Assembly: GCA_964058845.1 (NCBI GenBank)
Contig: CAXKVR010000517.1
Location: 1 to 33,264 of the forward strand
Length of the DNA: 33,264 bases
From: Carex sylvatica
Taxonomy: Eukaryota > Streptophyta > Magnoliopsida > Poales > Cyperaceae
Direction of reading: 5' to 3'
The position numbers and the translations under genes were made by a program. Under the pieces are notes generated by a model. The model had not been told where the DNA came from. It did not search any database and saw only the letters and a list, made by a program, of their open reading frames with translations. Below, piece by piece: positions 1 through 10,765 of the stretch (the stretch's first letter is position 1; every line of letters starts with the position of its first letter).

Positions 1-81
1 CGCAAAGTTTGAGATATCTCAGAGGATACGAATTCTGCAATATCAAGCTCCAGCAGCCACTTGTTTTTCTGTGTGACAATT

Positions 82-437
82 CTCAAAAGTAATCTAGATT
101 CAGACCGTCCAATCATAATCCGAACCAATCCGGTCCGAAGAATTTACTTGGAGATAGGAGTAGGTCCGATGCCAATTGGACCTACTTTTAGGTTCGATGG
201 GCTCGATCACCGTACGATCAGCATTAAGATCTATGCGCACGGAAATTGATAAAACCTCACACGGATGTTAATACAGAGTACGCGAATCTTGATGCAATTG
301 AATGGTCACAACACCCATCGAACCAAAGTAGGTCCAATGGACATCGGACCTACTCCGACTCCATTTAGTTGACACCTTTAATATTCTTACAGATTCTGAT
401 CGGACGGGTCAAATCCAAACTCAAATTTTGAGTTACT
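82..437. repeat. Foldback / MITE-like inverted repeat upstream of the reductase gene
   Basis: The left arm (about 82-200) and right arm (about 312-437) are imperfect reverse complements of each other around a centre near 256. The best-conserved core is GGAGTAGGTCCGATG at about 157-171, whose complement lies at about 341-355, followed by a shared ATTGGACCTACTTT and GGTTCGATGGG. Farther out, both arms also share CCGTCC(A/G)ATCA and CTCAAAA. The GTAGGTCC/GGACCTAC core is itself palindromic. No coding potential was seen. I infer a small non-autonomous DNA transposon or foldback element; termini and target duplication are not clearly defined. Confidence 0.6.
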
Positions 438-588
438 TCATCCGAATTCTTGTCACAGTCTAGTTTCAAGGAAACAATTGCAATAAAATTTGTGGACGCA
501 AGCTCACTCACTTCCCAGTTCCCGCATCCTCCTCCTTGCTTCCCTTAAAAATCCCCGCTCTCTCTCTCTCTCTCTCGGCGCATCAACA
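438..588 (+). promoter_or_regulatory. Proximal promoter and CT-rich 5' leader of the aldo-keto reductase gene
   Basis: A run of CT dinucleotides at 558-576 lies 13 bases upstream of the ATG, which is typical of the pyrimidine patch in plant core promoters and leaders. No confident TATA box or transcription start can be placed by eye. Confidence 0.4.
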
Positions 589-3435
589 ATGGCGGGAGCG
601 ATCAAGCTTAACAGCGGGTACGAGATGCCCACGGTAGGGCTTGGCGTGTGGCGCATGGAAGGAAAGTCGATCCGCGATCTCCTCTTATCCGCTATAAAAA
701 TCGGATATCGCCATTTCGATTGCGCTGGTACGCTTTCTCTCTCTCTTTCTCTAACGAAGAGAGCAAAAATCTCTCGTTCGAGGCTAATCGGATATCGCCA
801 TTTCCATTTTGTAATTTAAACAGCTGATTATCAGAACGAAGCTGAGGTAGGAGAAGCTCTTGAAGAGGCATTCAAGTCCGGTCTTGTCAAAAGGGAAGAT
901 CTCTTTATCACTACTAAGGTTAGTACTGGTATTGTTGTTCTTGTTGGTAACTTACACTATCCCGTTCTTTCTTCCCTGACAATATCCTAATTGCATATTT
1001 GCATTTTAGTGTAATCTTTTTTAACCTTATAAATGATATGGATTTGGTTGTCAATACTTGCTGGTGCAGTGTTTGTTCAGTGGAAATACACACCTAACTA
1101 CTATAAAATGCACCATAGGCCTTTTCCTTGCTGCATAGATTACCGAAAATGTCCCTGTCTCTCCTTGCCTTCTCTTCATGAATGAGTGATGAAATGGGGA
1201 ATGTTCAGTGAAAATACACACCTAACTACTATAAAATGCACCATAGGCCTTTTCCTTGCTGCATAGATTACCGAAAATGTCCCTGTCTCTCCTTGCCTTC
1301 TCTTCATGAATGAGTGATGAAATGGGGAAGTCTTGGGCAATGACAAGGAAAATACTTGCCTCTAATTTATCTGTTTCCCAAATGAAACTTCTACATAGTA
1401 TTATTTCTAATTTTATTCTTCTATGTTTTAGTTGTGGAATTCTGACCATGGGCATGTGTTGGAGGCATGCCAAGACAGCTTGAAGAAGCTCCGTCTGGAT
1501 TACCTTGACCTGTACCTGGTGCACTTTCCCATTGCAACTCGTCATACTGGTAACATGTTACCGCTCTGTCGTCTAATTATGTTTGCTTGTTTGTCCGTTG
1601 CATTCAATATTGGTAGCATGAAGTATACATAGTACCAAGCTATCAACTTTGGGTGTTTGATCATTTTTTTTCCCCTAAATATTGTTTTTTGTAGTTCATT
1701 CATTGTTGAGTTGTAGAGCTCAGGGAAATTGAGGTAATTTGGTTTTTAAAACAAAGCTTGAGTACACAAATTTCAGTTATTTACTGCCTTTTGGGTATTA
1801 TTGGCTTACTGGAACAACTAAGGGCTTGAGTGGAACTCATTGGTGTTTTTTTTAGCCAAAGAAAAGCACACATCCATTATTACAGTAGAATAAAAATTTA
1901 TGTTGAACCTGGTTAATGAATTCCTACAGGAGTTGGTACGACTGCTAGTGCAATCGGAGAAGATGGAGTGTTGGACATTGACACTACCATTTCACTGGAG
2001 ACGACCTGGCATGCCATGGAAGACCTTGTCTCCAAGGGGTTGGCACGAAGCATTGGAATCAGGTGCAACAAATTGAAGTTGATTCTGCTTATTTCAAATT
2101 TCTTGAACAAATTCACGGTTATTGGTTTGCAACACAAAAAAGACAGTTCATATTTGTTTGACCCAATTGAGCCACAATTAAACCCTGGGCTGCATAGTTG
2201 AGCATCACTGGTGCAATTTATCATCTATTCCAACTCATGTGCAATAATAAGCCTGATTAGGCTTTGATTTCTCAATTAAATCTAAAATGACCTTAATTCC
2301 CCCAACTTTTGCTATTTAAGACCAAATGAACTAAGAAAGAGCAAAGTGAAACAAAAAGAGGACAATTTTGGTCAAATTGGACTCATGGGATGCCTACTTG
2401 CAATTTTACCCAAATTAACCTGAATTTTCCTCAGTTAATTGATCAACCATTAATTTTGCAATTGAGAATCAGTTCAACTCGATTATGTCCATTCACTCAG
2501 TCATACAACCAAACGCTAAACCAACCCAACATTTACCTCAATGAAGCATCAATTATGCCATTTTTTTTTTGCCCAAAGTTCACTTCAATTGACTTAACTC
2601 AGCCATTTAATGATATTTTTTTTTCTTATTCCTCACCTTTCAGCAACTATGACATATTTCTCACGAGAGACTGTCTTGCCTACTCCAAGATAAAACCTGC
2701 TGTGAACCAAATCGAAACACACCCCTACTTCCAGCGGGATTCACTTGTGAGATTTTGTCAGAAGCATGGGGTGTGTGCTACAGCTCATACACCTCTTGGC
2801 GGCGCTGCAGCAAATACTGAGTGGTTTGGCACTGTCTCTTGCCTAGATGATCCCACTCTCAAGGTATAACACAAGGATTTTTGGATCAGAGTTTGATCGG
2901 TTTAATCAAAGTTGGTACTGACAACGGACTTATAGGTTAATTGATTTTGAGTATTTTTCTCTTGGTTGTAGAGTATAATTAAGAGAGTAAACATTAGTAG
3001 GATTTGCATGCAGGCTGAACATCGATTCAATTAATCATCAAACTGTGCAATCTGCAGCCGGAATTTATTTAATTTTACTCCAAAGTGTGCAACAAAGTAC
3101 CAAACAAGCCAATGATGAAATTAAGGACTATTGGTGTTCTTCGGTATTGACTACAATAGGTTGAAAGAAAAACAAACTAAAAGCACATTCTGTCTTTCTT
3201 ATAGGCCTTGGCTGAGAAGTATAACAAAACTGTAGCACAACTAGTACTCAGGTGGGGTCTACAAAGAAACACAGTTGTTATACCGAAAAGCTCCAAAGAA
3301 GAGAGGCTACGTGAGAATTTCCAGGTGTTTGACTTCACCATTTCAGATGATGACATTGACAAGATCAAGGCCATTGATCGCAAGTACCGCACCAACCAAC
3401 CTGCCAAATTTTGGGGAATTGATCTCTATGCTTGA
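589..3435 (+). CDS. S6PDH: NADPH-dependent aldose/sorbitol 6-phosphate reductase-like aldo-keto reductase (six exons, intact)
   Basis: The exons I derive are 589-727, 824-918, 1432-1549, 1930-2062, 2644-2863 and 3205-3435. All have GT-AG borders and compatible phases and sum to 936 nt (311 residues plus TGA), matching the usual ~310 residues of the family. The aldo-keto reductase tetrad is visible as Asp44 and Tyr49 (HFDCAADY), Lys78 (ITTK, end of exon 2) and His109 (YLVHFP). The C-terminal IPKSSKEER motif (about 261-269) is the NADP(H) 2'-phosphate site, and the protein ends KFWGIDLYA, as in sorbitol/aldose 6-phosphate reductases. Family members reduce hexose 6-phosphates to alditol phosphates with NADPH in the cytosol. 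Substrate preference here (glucose 6-P versus mannose 6-P, or a housekeeping role in a non-sorbitol plant) cannot be told from sequence. The ATG at 589 was chosen because [14 protein letters not shown] begins at the family start. Confidence 0.92.
699..804 (+). repeat. Piece of exon 1 repeated inside intron 1
   Basis: The 19 bp at 699-717 near the end of exon 1 (AATCGGATATCGCCATTTC) recur at 786-804 in intron 1, just before the exon 2 acceptor. The splice phase is unaffected because the copy lies upstream of the acceptor at 822-823. This is a local duplication. Intron 1 is only 96 bp. Confidence 0.6.
1074..1329 (+). repeat. 128 bp tandem duplication in reductase intron 2
   Basis: Unit 1 (1074-1201) and unit 2 (1202-1329) are nearly identical, both beginning TGTTCAGTG and ending GATGAAATGGGGAA, with a difference just after the start. 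They lie wholly within the intron between exons 2 and 3 and do not alter coding. The near identity suggests a recent duplication. Confidence 0.9.
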
Positions 3436-4271
3436 TTGGGGTTTTGATCTTGTTAGATTCTCTCATGGTACTAGTAAATTGCATGTCTGATATGTCTAGG
3501 TTCTTTTTTGCCAGTTCTCTATTTTCAATAAATAAATTACCTTATTGCCCACATTTCCATTGGGCAAACGAGGCAAGTTTACATTGCACACTTCCATTTT
3601 GTTGCGATTAGAATCAAAGGGCAACAGTTGTTGTGTTTAGAATCGAAGGGCATATATAGTTTGTGTTATGTTGAACATGGATTGTTGATTTTAATGGTTA
3701 GATTGATAGACTGCTGGTTGTGGTGTTCGTATATGTATAAATTATATTAGAATGCCTCAGAATACTAACAAATGTGAAACTTAGACATGCAAAATATATA
3801 TATCTTAAGCCATTGCAGGAACTTCTTGATGCGCATTAGTGACTTGCGTAATGCCCACTTGTTTTCTTTATAATGTTTGCCACAGACCTAATATGCATTT
3901 GTTTTGTGAAATATGTTCTTCTTTTTCCTTATCACTGGTCATATATATATAGAAAGATTGATGGTATATTGGTGTTCCTTCTCTACCTTAATACAATCAA
4001 ATGACTAGTGCAATTTTTCAAATGATGGAGAGAGGAACCATCTCCTCTAATAAATAAAATGAAGAAATGGCACTAATAATAACATTAGACCTTTTGCATC
4101 ATGGGTCAAAATTAGTCTATTTTAAGTTGTTCATCAGAAGCTCACAATTTTCACAATGGTCAACGTTGAAACTGTCTATTTAAAGCGTTATAATTTTCTC
4201 CAGTTCTCAGAACTCAATGGAAATTATTTAAAGCGTTATAATTACGACTCCAATAATTCAGTATTACAAAA
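3436..4271 (+). other. Reductase 3' UTR and AT-rich flank
   Basis: Two overlapping AATAAA hexamers at 3527-3536, about 95 bp after the stop, are the likely polyadenylation signal. Beyond them the sequence is AT-rich with no credible ORF. A short direct repeat of ATTTAAAGCGTTATAATT occurs at about 4177 and 4227. The stretch ends at the LINE target duplication. Confidence 0.5.
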
Positions 4272-4838
4272 TGACTTCATGACCAAAAACCTCACCTCTG
4301 GAATTTGCTTTATTCCAGCAGTAGATGCCCTAGCGAAATGATACCTTCCTTCTCCTTCTCCTTCTCCTCCTCTCAGTTCTCTCTCACCATTACCACCTAC
4401 TTCTCCCCCTATCTTTTCTCTTCTCCCTATCTACCTCACTACTCACTATGTCCGAGTGGGCACTGTGCCTCTAATTTCTTGTGCAAAAACTGGATACATT
4501 CCGGTATATACAAATTTAATACCTTCTTCATTTCCTGGTGCTCCACAACTACAAAGCAACCCCTATTTTCATCACCCCTACACTGTTGGGTCTGTCTTCT
4601 CTTCCTGTTCTACTACTGACTATATCTCGGCATCCATTTCTTCTCAAGATCAGTCACTCTTGATCTGCGGTCTATAAGCCAACCTCATGTGCCGAGTCTA
4701 AGGAGTTTTTCCAGCCGGGGCAGCATAGATGGTACAGGTGAATCGTCACAAATTTCAGACAATAAAGTTGAATTAAATGCTCACACCCCTCAATTATCTA
4801 GAAATAACACCAAGTTAAATTAATCTCTTCCAAATTCC

Positions 4839-6142
4839 GTGCAGCACACCTCTCAAATATCTACGGAAGAGCATAGGTCACATGATTTCTCATTAAAACC
4901 CTTTGATAATCCAGAAATTCCAATACCACCCCTACGTAATAATAAAAAGCAAAACCCATCCTTTTGGAATAATTCACTTCTCCCATCTATTCTTGGCCCC
5001 ACACCTATCAAAAAACAATATTTTTCTTTACTACACTCATTACATCACAGTCATACCACATTTCTATCTCTGCCAACCAGACTATTTAACAAACCCAATA
5101 CCCGGATGGATATCTCAGATGAGGAGCTGATACAAAAGTTTGTTGGTTTACATACAAGAGAAGAGAACTTTACCCACACCGTAATAATTTCCCAAACTGC
5201 AATCTCAACAAAAAAACTGGGATCTATGTTTGCTAGTAAGAGTCTATACTAATCGGCTGGTCTTCGCTGCTCAATTTGAGAAACAAATGAGGCGTGTATG
5301 GAATTTAAACCCCATGGCTGTTTTCAACCAGGTGGAGAAGGGATTATATTTGGTACAAATGTCATGCAGGAGAAATATAATAGGATTTTAAATGAAGGCC
5401 CCTGGTTATACAGGGAAGATCTTGTTGCTGTAAGTCAGTGTACTGCGACAACTCTCTCAAGTTTGATCAGGTAACAATAGGCGAATTCTGGATTAAGTTC
5501 CATAATATTCCTCTGGACTCTCTCAATGAAGAAAGATTGCTACGCCTCACTAATCCTATTGGTACACAATTAACTGACCCGGTCAAAGGCTTCATAAATG
5601 GTAAACAATTTTTTAAAATTAAAATGCTCATCTCTCTGAATACTCCCATTAAAGATAAAATATGGATGACTCATTCGGTCTTAGGAGAAATCATGATTTA
5701 TTTGGTATATGAGAAGTTGGGTTGGGTTTGTCTGTTTTGTGGGGAGATGGATCATGAGCTCAATGGATGTGCAGCTAGAACCAGGCTCGCAAGGATAAAG
5801 AATCAGAAGGAATATGCAAATAGATCAGACCTGAAGCATATCCTCAAACCAACTCTAGGATCATGGATAACTAGCCCAGTCATGGTTCCTGACTATGTGG
5901 AGGGTCAGGACAATAGAAGTAACGAGGAACATCAACCACCAGGGAGTACTGGCCTGAAACGATCTAGAGATGATGTTTTACGAATCTATACTAGAAAGAT
6001 TAATCATACCCCTATTGCTCCCACTACTGATCTGTCCCTGTTGAATGGCACTGTGTGTGAAACTGGGGAGCTCTCTTTCTCTTCTCTCCCTACTAAGAAG
6101 CCTAAGCCGACAGGGCATAATGCGTCGGCAACCCATATATGA
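4839..6142 (+). pseudogene. LINE ORF1 (DUF4283 / CCHC zinc-knuckle protein), frameshifted
   Basis: The N-terminal part is readable in one frame to 5252, where it stops. A second frame carries EKYNRILNEGPWLYRED (about 5370-5420), the typical DUF4283 core. A third frame (5438-6142) carries EFWIKFHNIPLDSLNEE, then a zinc knuckle CLFCGEMDHELNGC (CX2CX4HX4C, about 5732-5773) and a basic/hydrophilic tail. At least two frame changes interrupt it. ORF1 proteins of plant L1 elements bind RNA and form the retrotransposition particle with ORF2. The true start is uncertain; 4839 is the first Met in the upstream frame and 5106 is an alternative. The final TGA (6140-6142) overlaps the ORF2 ATG (6139-6141). 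Confidence 0.8.
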
Positions 6143-9100
6143 ATATTTTTTCGTGGAACTGTCGGGATAGTAGGGGCACGGCAGTTGCCACGTTAAGTCG
6201 TTATCTCCACTGTAGCAAGGAACCGAATACAATCTCTGCCTTTGTGCAATGCGAATGTAGTGGAGTCTGAAGGACAATCAGGGGGGCTATGGCTTCCCTG
6301 GGGGTCTGATTTGAGTGTTCTTGTGAGATACAATGATAAGAATGTGATTGTAGCAGAAGTCAAATATCAAGGGAATGTAGTTCTTTTGGTAGGGGTGTAT
6401 GGAGATCCTTCCAGAGAGCACAACCCTGCAATTTGGGACCTAATTGATTCCCATATTGGAGATGTGGATCAGCCAACATGCATTGTTGGGGATTTCAATA
6501 CCATCGTTGACTTGGAAGAAAAGTCAGGTGGTAGTTCTCAATTGAGTTCCCAGAATAAACGGTTTAGTGAATGGATAAATGAAGCAGAGTTAATCGATCT
6601 GGGGCACCATGGGCCTTGCTTTACATGGACAAACAAAAGGCTATCAGCAGCAAACGTATCCGAAAGACTAGATAGAGCGCTGGGCAACGTCGATTAGTCA
6701 CTCAAACACCCTAAATCAGCTGTTGTTCACCTACCAAGGTTCAACAGTGACCATATGCCAATACTAGTCCGAACGGAGCCGAAGCTGATTAGGAATCTAA
6801 GAGGTTTTAAAACAGAAAATTGGTGGTTGGATAGAGAAGATTTTAAGATAATATGTTAGCAGGCAGCTCAACAAGGCAATAATGAATGGGAGGAGGTAAG
6901 ATCTGCATTGAAGAAGGAGGTTAAAAGTGGGATGCGACAAAGAAATCACCCCAGGTTTTGTTAGGCAAAGTGGAGTCAGAAATGTTTGAACTGAATTCGC
7001 TCCCCCAAACACAGGAAACTATTGCAAAAGAGCGGGAGTTGCAAAAGAAGCATAATGCTTACCTAATGATGCTCGAGATTTTTTGGCATCAGAGATCGAG
7101 AGTCAACTGGGCACAATTTGGGGATAAAAACACCACTTTCTTTATACGGCGACGATAATTCGACATAGGTGAAATTTGATTCGGGTAATTCAAAAAGAGG
7201 ATGGGGATTGGGAATCTTATGAGAGGAGCATCCGACAGCTGTTCCTCAGCCATTTCAGAGAGATTTATGCAGGGTCGGTCTGCGAGCCGATTAATCAAGT
7301 CATGTCGGCACCCATTCTTGCACAGTTGCCTCAAATACATGTCTTTGCACACGAATCACTATCAGCACAACCTTCAGAAGCGGAAGTGGTGCGATCCCTA
7401 GCATCTCTGGGCCCAGATAAGGCATCAGGGCCGGACAGCGTAAATGCCCAACTCCTTCAGCAGCAATGGGAGGTGTTCAGACTTGTCATAATGGGTCAGG
7501 TAAATAATTTCTTTCAGAAAGACCTTCTCCCCTCTTCTATTGCAAGGTCAAATCTGGTCCTAGTTCTGAAATGTGAGAATCCGGCCAAGATTACTGATTT
7601 CAGACCTATCTCAGTGTGCAATGTTATATACAAATTAATCTCCAAAATTGTAGCATCCCGAATCAAGCCTTATATTGCAGCTTGTATTTTAGAAAATCAA
7701 TGTGCATTTGTACCGGGGAGGGAAAGTTCTGAAAATGTCATTTTATTAAGGGAAATTCTGCATTCTTTCAAGGCTTCGGGTTACAAAAATTGGGATTTTT
7801 GTTTGAAACTAGATTTATCCAAGGCTTTTGATAGGATGAATTGGTTGTATATTGAGTCTTTACTGCCCCTGTATGGCTTCCCTAAGAAGGTGCATGACTG
7901 GATCATGCTTTGTGTGAAATTGGCTGAATTTTCAATTGTGGTAAATGGAAGAGGAGACGGCTTCTTAAAGCTGAATTCGGGACTACACCAAGGATGTGCA
8001 TTATCTCCTTATATTTTCATATTGGGTATGGGTCTACTGTCTAGAGGGCTGTTACACCTAACCGACTTGGGTCAGCTAACATGCATCAAATTGGCTCCAT
8101 CGGCTCCCCCAATTACCAATTCACTATATGCCGATGACCTGTTGCTATTTGGCAAGGCCACAAAAGAGGAGGCTACCATTTTAATGGCTGCAATAGGGGC
8201 TTTTTCTAAAATATCCGGACAAAAGGTGGGAATTGAAAAAAGTGAAGTGTGGTTCAGTCGTTGCACTCCATTACCTGTCAGAGAGGAGGTTTCACAAATC
8301 TTGGGGGTGTTGCGCGAAGAGGTCACTGGTAAATATTTGGGGGCACCGGTTGCCACCTCGGCTGGTGCTTTTAATTTACTAATCGACAAATTTATGACCA
8401 AGTTTCAAGCCTGGAAGGGTCAAAAACTATCACCAGCTGGAAGGTTAGTCGTGATTAAATCAGCCCTACAGTCTGTGCCTCTATATTATTTTGGAACAAT
8501 GAAGTTACCTCAAGGAGTTCTGCACAAACTCACTTCTATCATAAGGTGTTTTTTTCTAGGGTAAAGAGGTGGGGGAACGCTACTTAGCGTACATTGCATG
8601 GGATGCCATAACTACTCCGATAGAGCTTGGAGGCTTGGACATTAGGGACCTCAATCGGATGAATGAGGCCATGTTAATCAAGGTCCTGTGGAAGATGACT
8701 GAAAGAGAGGAGCCATTGTGGGTGAAAATAGTCAAAGCAAAGTATTTGCCTCGATCAGAATTATGGACCTCCAAAAGAACTTATAATTGCACGGCTTTTT
8801 GGAGAAACCTGATGGCACTTAGACCAAAGCTAATGCCTATGCTATCATGGAAAATTGGTGATGGAGGAGACTGTCGGGTTTACGGACAGCCATGGTTTCC
8901 AGGGGCTATGGATTTTGAAGGAAGCACTGTGGAGGATAGGAGACTAGTTATCAGAGATCTAGGTGACTTGGAGCAAGGGGGTGGGATGTTGACCAATTGG
9001 TGCAGAGATTTGGTTATCAGAACTCAATTCATATACTGTCAAACATTCAACTACCTACCAATAATAATAGCAATGATATAATGGTCTTCAATCCATCTGC

Positions 9101-10110
9101 AAACGGTAAGTTCTCAGTCAAGCACATGTACCATGCACTCAATGACTCCTGGAGACAGCCAATAGTGAGTAATCCAGAGTTTTGGAGAAAAATTTGGAAG
9201 TTTGGCAATATACAGCCCCGACTTAGATTGTTTATCTAGAAGTTGGTCAGAAAATCACTACCTCTAGCCAAGATAATTACGAGCAGAATTGATACCCTGT
9301 CTCCATTATGTGTGATATGCTTGCAAGCGGATGAGGATGGGACACACATGGCTTTCAAATGCCCGTTTGCAAGAGCATGCTGGGCCTCATCTCCGCTGCC
9401 TCTGAGAACAGAGCAGCTACCACATGCTATACCTGACATTGTATCTGAGGTACTGGATTGGGCGACAGCGGACCAGTGGTCTATCTTTGCAAATATAATT
9501 TGAGCAATTTGGCGGTGCAGGAGCTCTAGAGTGTATCAAGGAGAACAACCATCTCTTGACCAATTTTTCAGATTCTATGCACATATCAAACAGGAAACTC
9601 CACTGGTTCAGACTGTTACAGGGTATGGGGGCAGTGGTACCGGTACTGGTCCAGGAGAGGTACCGCAGAACACACTATGTTGCTATACTGACGCTTCATG
9701 GGTCAACAATTGGGAAGCGGATTTAGGTTTTATTTTACTGACAGGGCACTTACTAGTGTCGTATGGAGTAATTAAATCACTGCACCTCCGCATCCCCTTT
9801 TCAGGTAGAAGCTAAAGCCCTACTCGAGGCGATCAGGTTTGTTGTGGGGAATGGTTATGAGGAGTGTTCTTTTTGCACTGATTGTAGCACCCTAGCAGAA
9901 GTGGTATCTCAAACTAATCCACCAGTAGAAGCTGATTGAAGAGCAGCAAAGGAGATTCTGACAATTTGGAAAATGTTGAGAGCACACCAGAATTACAAAT
10001 GTGTATACATATCTAGATGCCACAATGAGTTGGCAGATTATTTAGCGGGTATAGGTAGAAGGAAGAGGTTAACATATTTGGATTTCACTTATCCTATGTT
10101 CAAAATGTAA
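6139..10110 (+). pseudogene. LINE ORF2 polyprotein (endonuclease, reverse transcriptase, zf-RVT, RNase H), multiply broken
   Basis: Reading through several frames, an apurinic-like endonuclease begins NIFSWNCRDSRG (6142), has GDFN at 6488-6499 and FTWTN near 6620, and SDH near 6753. The endonuclease catalytic residues are thus partly retained. Reverse transcriptase is best preserved in one 462-residue frame (7176-8564), with DFRPISVCNVIYKLISK, the palm aspartate in KLDLSKAFDRMNW and YADD at 8127-8138. A zf-RVT domain (CVICLQADEDGTHMAFKC) is near 9310-9363 and RNase H pieces (CCYTDASW near 9680; NELADYLAG near 10026) follow. Visible breaks include in-frame stops at 6695-6697 (TAG at the position of the conserved Trp), 6857-6859, 9237-9239 and about 9938-9940, and frameshifts near 6245, 7160, 8562, 9000 and 9805. 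It is non-functional. Confidence 0.9.
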
Positions 10111-10179
10111 TCTCATGATTCTAGTATGAATGGAAATTGTCTACGGGAGTGTTTGAAGGAAAAAAAAAATTGACTTCAT

Positions 10180-10672
10180 AATATAATTTGTTCATTGTGG
10201 TCACAAATGATAAATTTCCATCGATATGCTTGTTGATCAATCAACTGTCTATATTAAATAAAACGAACAATTCCAGTTCGCCTATAAGGTTGTAAATGAT
10301 ATTCATAAATTTGTCCATTAATTGTCTCTATATCTAAATTTATAAATTCATAAATTAATTTATAGCCTACATAGCTTCGCTGGATCGTCTTTTGTCACTT
10401 CTTCAGATATGTAATAAATCATCTTATAATCTCTTACATTCTAATATGATAAATTATGAGCTATAAATCTTGCAATATAAATTGTATCATATTGGTCTGT
10501 CATTGAGTGGTACAACGAGATGCATAGTCAGTATTTTATATTCTTGGTTGGAAATGAAAATCTAAAGAAATATTTCGAAATTACTAGAAAGTGGGCTTTT
10601 TATAATGTGAAAAATAAAAAATGTAAACTTTAAGGAAAAAAAATTCCGAAATCATTACAAATGAAGGAATTC
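10180..10672. other. AT-rich spacer between LINE and CACTA, nothing recognised
   Basis: No ORF, RNA gene or clear repeat is visible. This is probably the original host intergenic sequence into which both elements inserted. Confidence 0.4.
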
Positions 10673-10765
10673 CACTACAGCCGCCGGGTATTGGCGAGGA
10701 TAGCTTTTTGGCAATCGCGAGGCTAACTCCTCTCACAAAACTATTCGCGAGGTAAGCACCCAAAT
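10673..10765 (+). repeat. Outer CACTA 5' terminal inverted repeat and subterminal motifs
   Basis: CACTACAG begins at 10673. GGCGAGGATA, ATCGCGAGGCTA and TTCGCGAGGTAA follow within 90 bp, matching the motif family at the other end (27,990-28,217). Confidence 0.75.

Larger units (their letters stand above)
4272..10179 (+). mobile_element. L1-type LINE retrotransposon, near full length, decayed
   Basis: The element body runs from 4281 to a short A-tail at 10160-10169. TGACTTCAT occurs directly before the body (4272-4280) and one base after the A-tail (10171-10179). I read this as a 9 bp target-site duplication. The body has a ~550 bp 5' leader with a CTT/CTC-rich tract near 4345-4380, an ORF1 nucleic-acid-binding protein and an ORF2 endonuclease/reverse transcriptase/RNase H. 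Both ORFs have stops and frameshifts, so the copy is dead. The plant L1 arrangement (DUF4283 plus zinc knuckle ORF1; ORF2 with C-terminal zf-RVT and RNase H) is clear. Confidence 0.9.

Noticed and set aside
1222..1545. 107-codon minus-strand ORF in the reductase
   Set aside because: Shadow of intron 2 duplication and exon 3 on the opposite strand.
4305..4677. Ser/Phe-rich ORFs in the LINE leader
   Set aside because: They arise from CTT/CTC-rich sequence in the 5' UTR, overlap in two frames and have no domain.
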